Positions 63,109 through 64,000 of a stretch of DNA of 64,000 nt are shown piece by piece. A model generated the notes under the pieces. That model searched no databases, was not told the origin of the DNA, and saw nothing but the letters and a program-made list of their open reading frames with translations. Positions within the stretch are counted from its first letter, which is position 1. Each line of letters starts with the position of its first letter. This DNA comes from Mesorhizobium sp. M7A.F.Ca.US.008.03.1.1 (lineage in GTDB: Bacteria; Pseudomonadota; Alphaproteobacteria; Rhizobiales; Rhizobiaceae): positions 1-64,000 of the forward strand of contig NZ_RZRU01000017.1 in the NCBI RefSeq assembly GCF_003997495.1, read 5' to 3'. The position numbers and the translations under genes were made by a program.

Positions 63109-63725
63109 TTAAAGCGCTCCTCGAGAGCCTCGACGGCGGCCTTCGAAAGGACCAGCGTGCCGCGGCGCAGAATGTCGTAGACGTTGATGCCCTGGATGGG
63201 CAGCACGTCGATGTTGGGGATGTTCGTCGCCGCCAGCTTGAAGTTCTTGTCAAGCTCGGCGCCGCCGATCAGCAAAGCGTTGGTCAGGCCCAGCGTCGCG
63301 AAATTCGCGATCAGCGCCTTCGTCTTGGCTTCGGTCAGCTTCAGCTCGTCGATGATGATGATCGACGCGCTCTTGGCCTTGGCCGAGAGAGCATGCTTGA
63401 GGCCCAGAGCACGAACCTTCTTGGGCAGTTCGTGCTCGTGGCTGCGAACGACCGGGCCGTGGGCCTTGCCGCCGCCGCGGAACTGCGGAGCGCGTGCCGA
63501 ATGGTGGCGGGCGCGGCCCGTACCCTTCTGCTTGTACATCTTGGCGCCGGTGCGCGCGATCTCGGCGCGACCCTTGGTCTTGTGCGTGCCCTGCTGCTTC
63601 TTGGCAAGCTGCCAGCGCACGACGCGCTGCAGGATGTCTTCGCGCGGATCAAGGCCGAAAATCTCGTCGGAGAGTTCCACCTTGCCGGCGTCCTTGCCGC
63701 CCAGCGTTGTGATCTTGAGATCCAT
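63105..63725 (-). CDS. rplD: 50S ribosomal protein L4
   Basis: Large-subunit tunnel protein, 206 residues. MDLKITTLGGKDAGKVELSD, then KTKGRAEIARTGAKMYKQKG, the conserved GRARHHSARAPQFRGGGKAH tunnel loop and VLPIQGINVYDILRRGTLVL. It overlaps rplC by one base. In E. coli L4 represses the S10 operon; the same control here is not evident from sequence. Confidence 0.98.
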   Translation of the reverse strand: MDLKITTLGGKDAGKVELSDEIFGLDPREDILQRVVRWQLAKKQQGTHKTKGRAEIARTGAKMYKQKGTGRARHHSARAPQFRGGGKAHGPVVRSHEHELPKKVRALGLKHALSAKAKSASIIIIDELKLTEAKTKALIANFATLGLTNALLIGGAELDKNFKLAATNIPNIDVLPIQGINVYDILRRGTLVLSKAAVEALEERFK

Positions 63726-64000
63726 TATTCCGCTCCCTCTGTGGCCGGAGCCTCGTTCTTGGCGCCACTTTCGGCAGCAACGGCGCGGATCGCGGCAGGC
63801 TTCGGCGCATTGGCCGGCAGTGCCACCTTGGCCGCATCGCGGACCAGGATCCAGGCGCCCTTCGATCCGGGAACCGCACCGCGGATCAGGATCAGGCCGC
63901 GGTCGGCGTCGGTCGATACGATCTCGACATTCTGCGTGGTGACCCTGACGTCGCCCATGTGGCCAGCCATATGCTTGCCCTTGAACACCTTGCCCGGGTC
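63725..64000 (-). CDS. rplC: 50S ribosomal protein L3 (C-terminal part)
   Basis: Only the last 91 residues are in the window; the start lies beyond the right edge. DPGKVFKGKHMAGHMGDVRV and the strand GLILIRGAVPGSKGAWILVR are the conserved C-terminal half of L3. An Ala-rich tail (about 30 residues ending ATEGAE) extends past the E. coli end, as in other rhizobia. The reading frame is open to base 64000. Confidence 0.96.
   Translation of the reverse strand, partial: DPGKVFKGKHMAGHMGDVRVTTQNVEIVSTDADRGLILIRGAVPGSKGAWILVRDAAKVALPANAPKPAAIRAVAAESGAKNEAPATEGAE

Overview
The window looks like a chromosomal segment of an alphaproteobacterium of the Rhizobiales, most probably Mesorhizobium or a close relative. 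The evidence is high GC, a pdhA-pdhB-pdhC operon whose E1 beta carries its own lipoyl domain, two glutamine synthetases (bacterial GlnA behind glnB, plus eukaryote-type GlnII next to a DUF2735 gene), the VOC gene-kdsA-dodecin-eno-ftsB-pdh gene order, and several families of rhizobial intergenic palindromic repeats. No tRNA, rRNA, CRISPR array, complete insertion sequence or prophage was seen. The genus call is an inference from gene content and repeats.

Layout. 1-8.3 kb (minus strand): central carbon metabolism and envelope genes: pdhC (cut by the window edge), pdhB, pdhA, ftsB, eno, a PRC-barrel protein, a dodecin, kdsA and a VOC-fold protein. 8.4-15.1 kb: small proteins, a cyclopropane-fatty-acid synthase family gene behind the decayed tail of a DUF1365 gene, a glycerophosphodiesterase, a Tat-exported cyclic-nucleotide phosphodiesterase and a type II NADH dehydrogenase. 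15.3-24 kb: 5-formyl-THF cyclo-ligase, a divergent Lrp-type regulator/alanine dehydrogenase pair, a tandem-barrel outer-membrane protein, an OmpA-like protein and a compact cysK-alaX-sseA-GNAT operon. 24-33 kb: SDR, alpha/beta hydrolase, DEAD-box helicase, pccB, a large exported protein with one CxxCH motif, and the bifunctional NAD(P)HX repair enzyme. 33-37.6 kb: nitrogen assimilation (glnB-glnA, glnII, DUF2735). Both glnB and glnII have sequences matching sigma-54 promoters, that of glnII exactly. 37.6-49.3 kb: MHS-family transporter with a large periplasmic insertion, ATP12 chaperone, DMT exporter, RluA-type pseudouridine synthase, CrcB, two probable envelope-modifying genes, DUF930, RarA and a Deg-type protease. 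49.4 kb: an orphan gene resembling small immunity-like proteins. 50.1-64 kb (minus strand): the S10-spc-alpha ribosomal cluster from rplC (cut by the window edge) to rplQ, including secY, adk and rpoA.

The most unusual observations are: (i) a 113-bp rhizobial palindromic repeat lying in frame inside the pdhC coding sequence, where it encodes about 38 residues of the linker between the lipoyl and subunit-binding domains; (ii) a frameshifted C-terminal remnant of a DUF1365 gene whose stop codon still overlaps the start of the CFA-synthase gene; (iii) a fused pair of outer-membrane barrels; (iv) paired direct repeats in the pccB and ald regulatory regions; (v) palindromic repeat elements embedded within the ribosomal protein operons. 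Nothing resembles a complete unknown defence or mobile system; most of the window is conserved housekeeping DNA.
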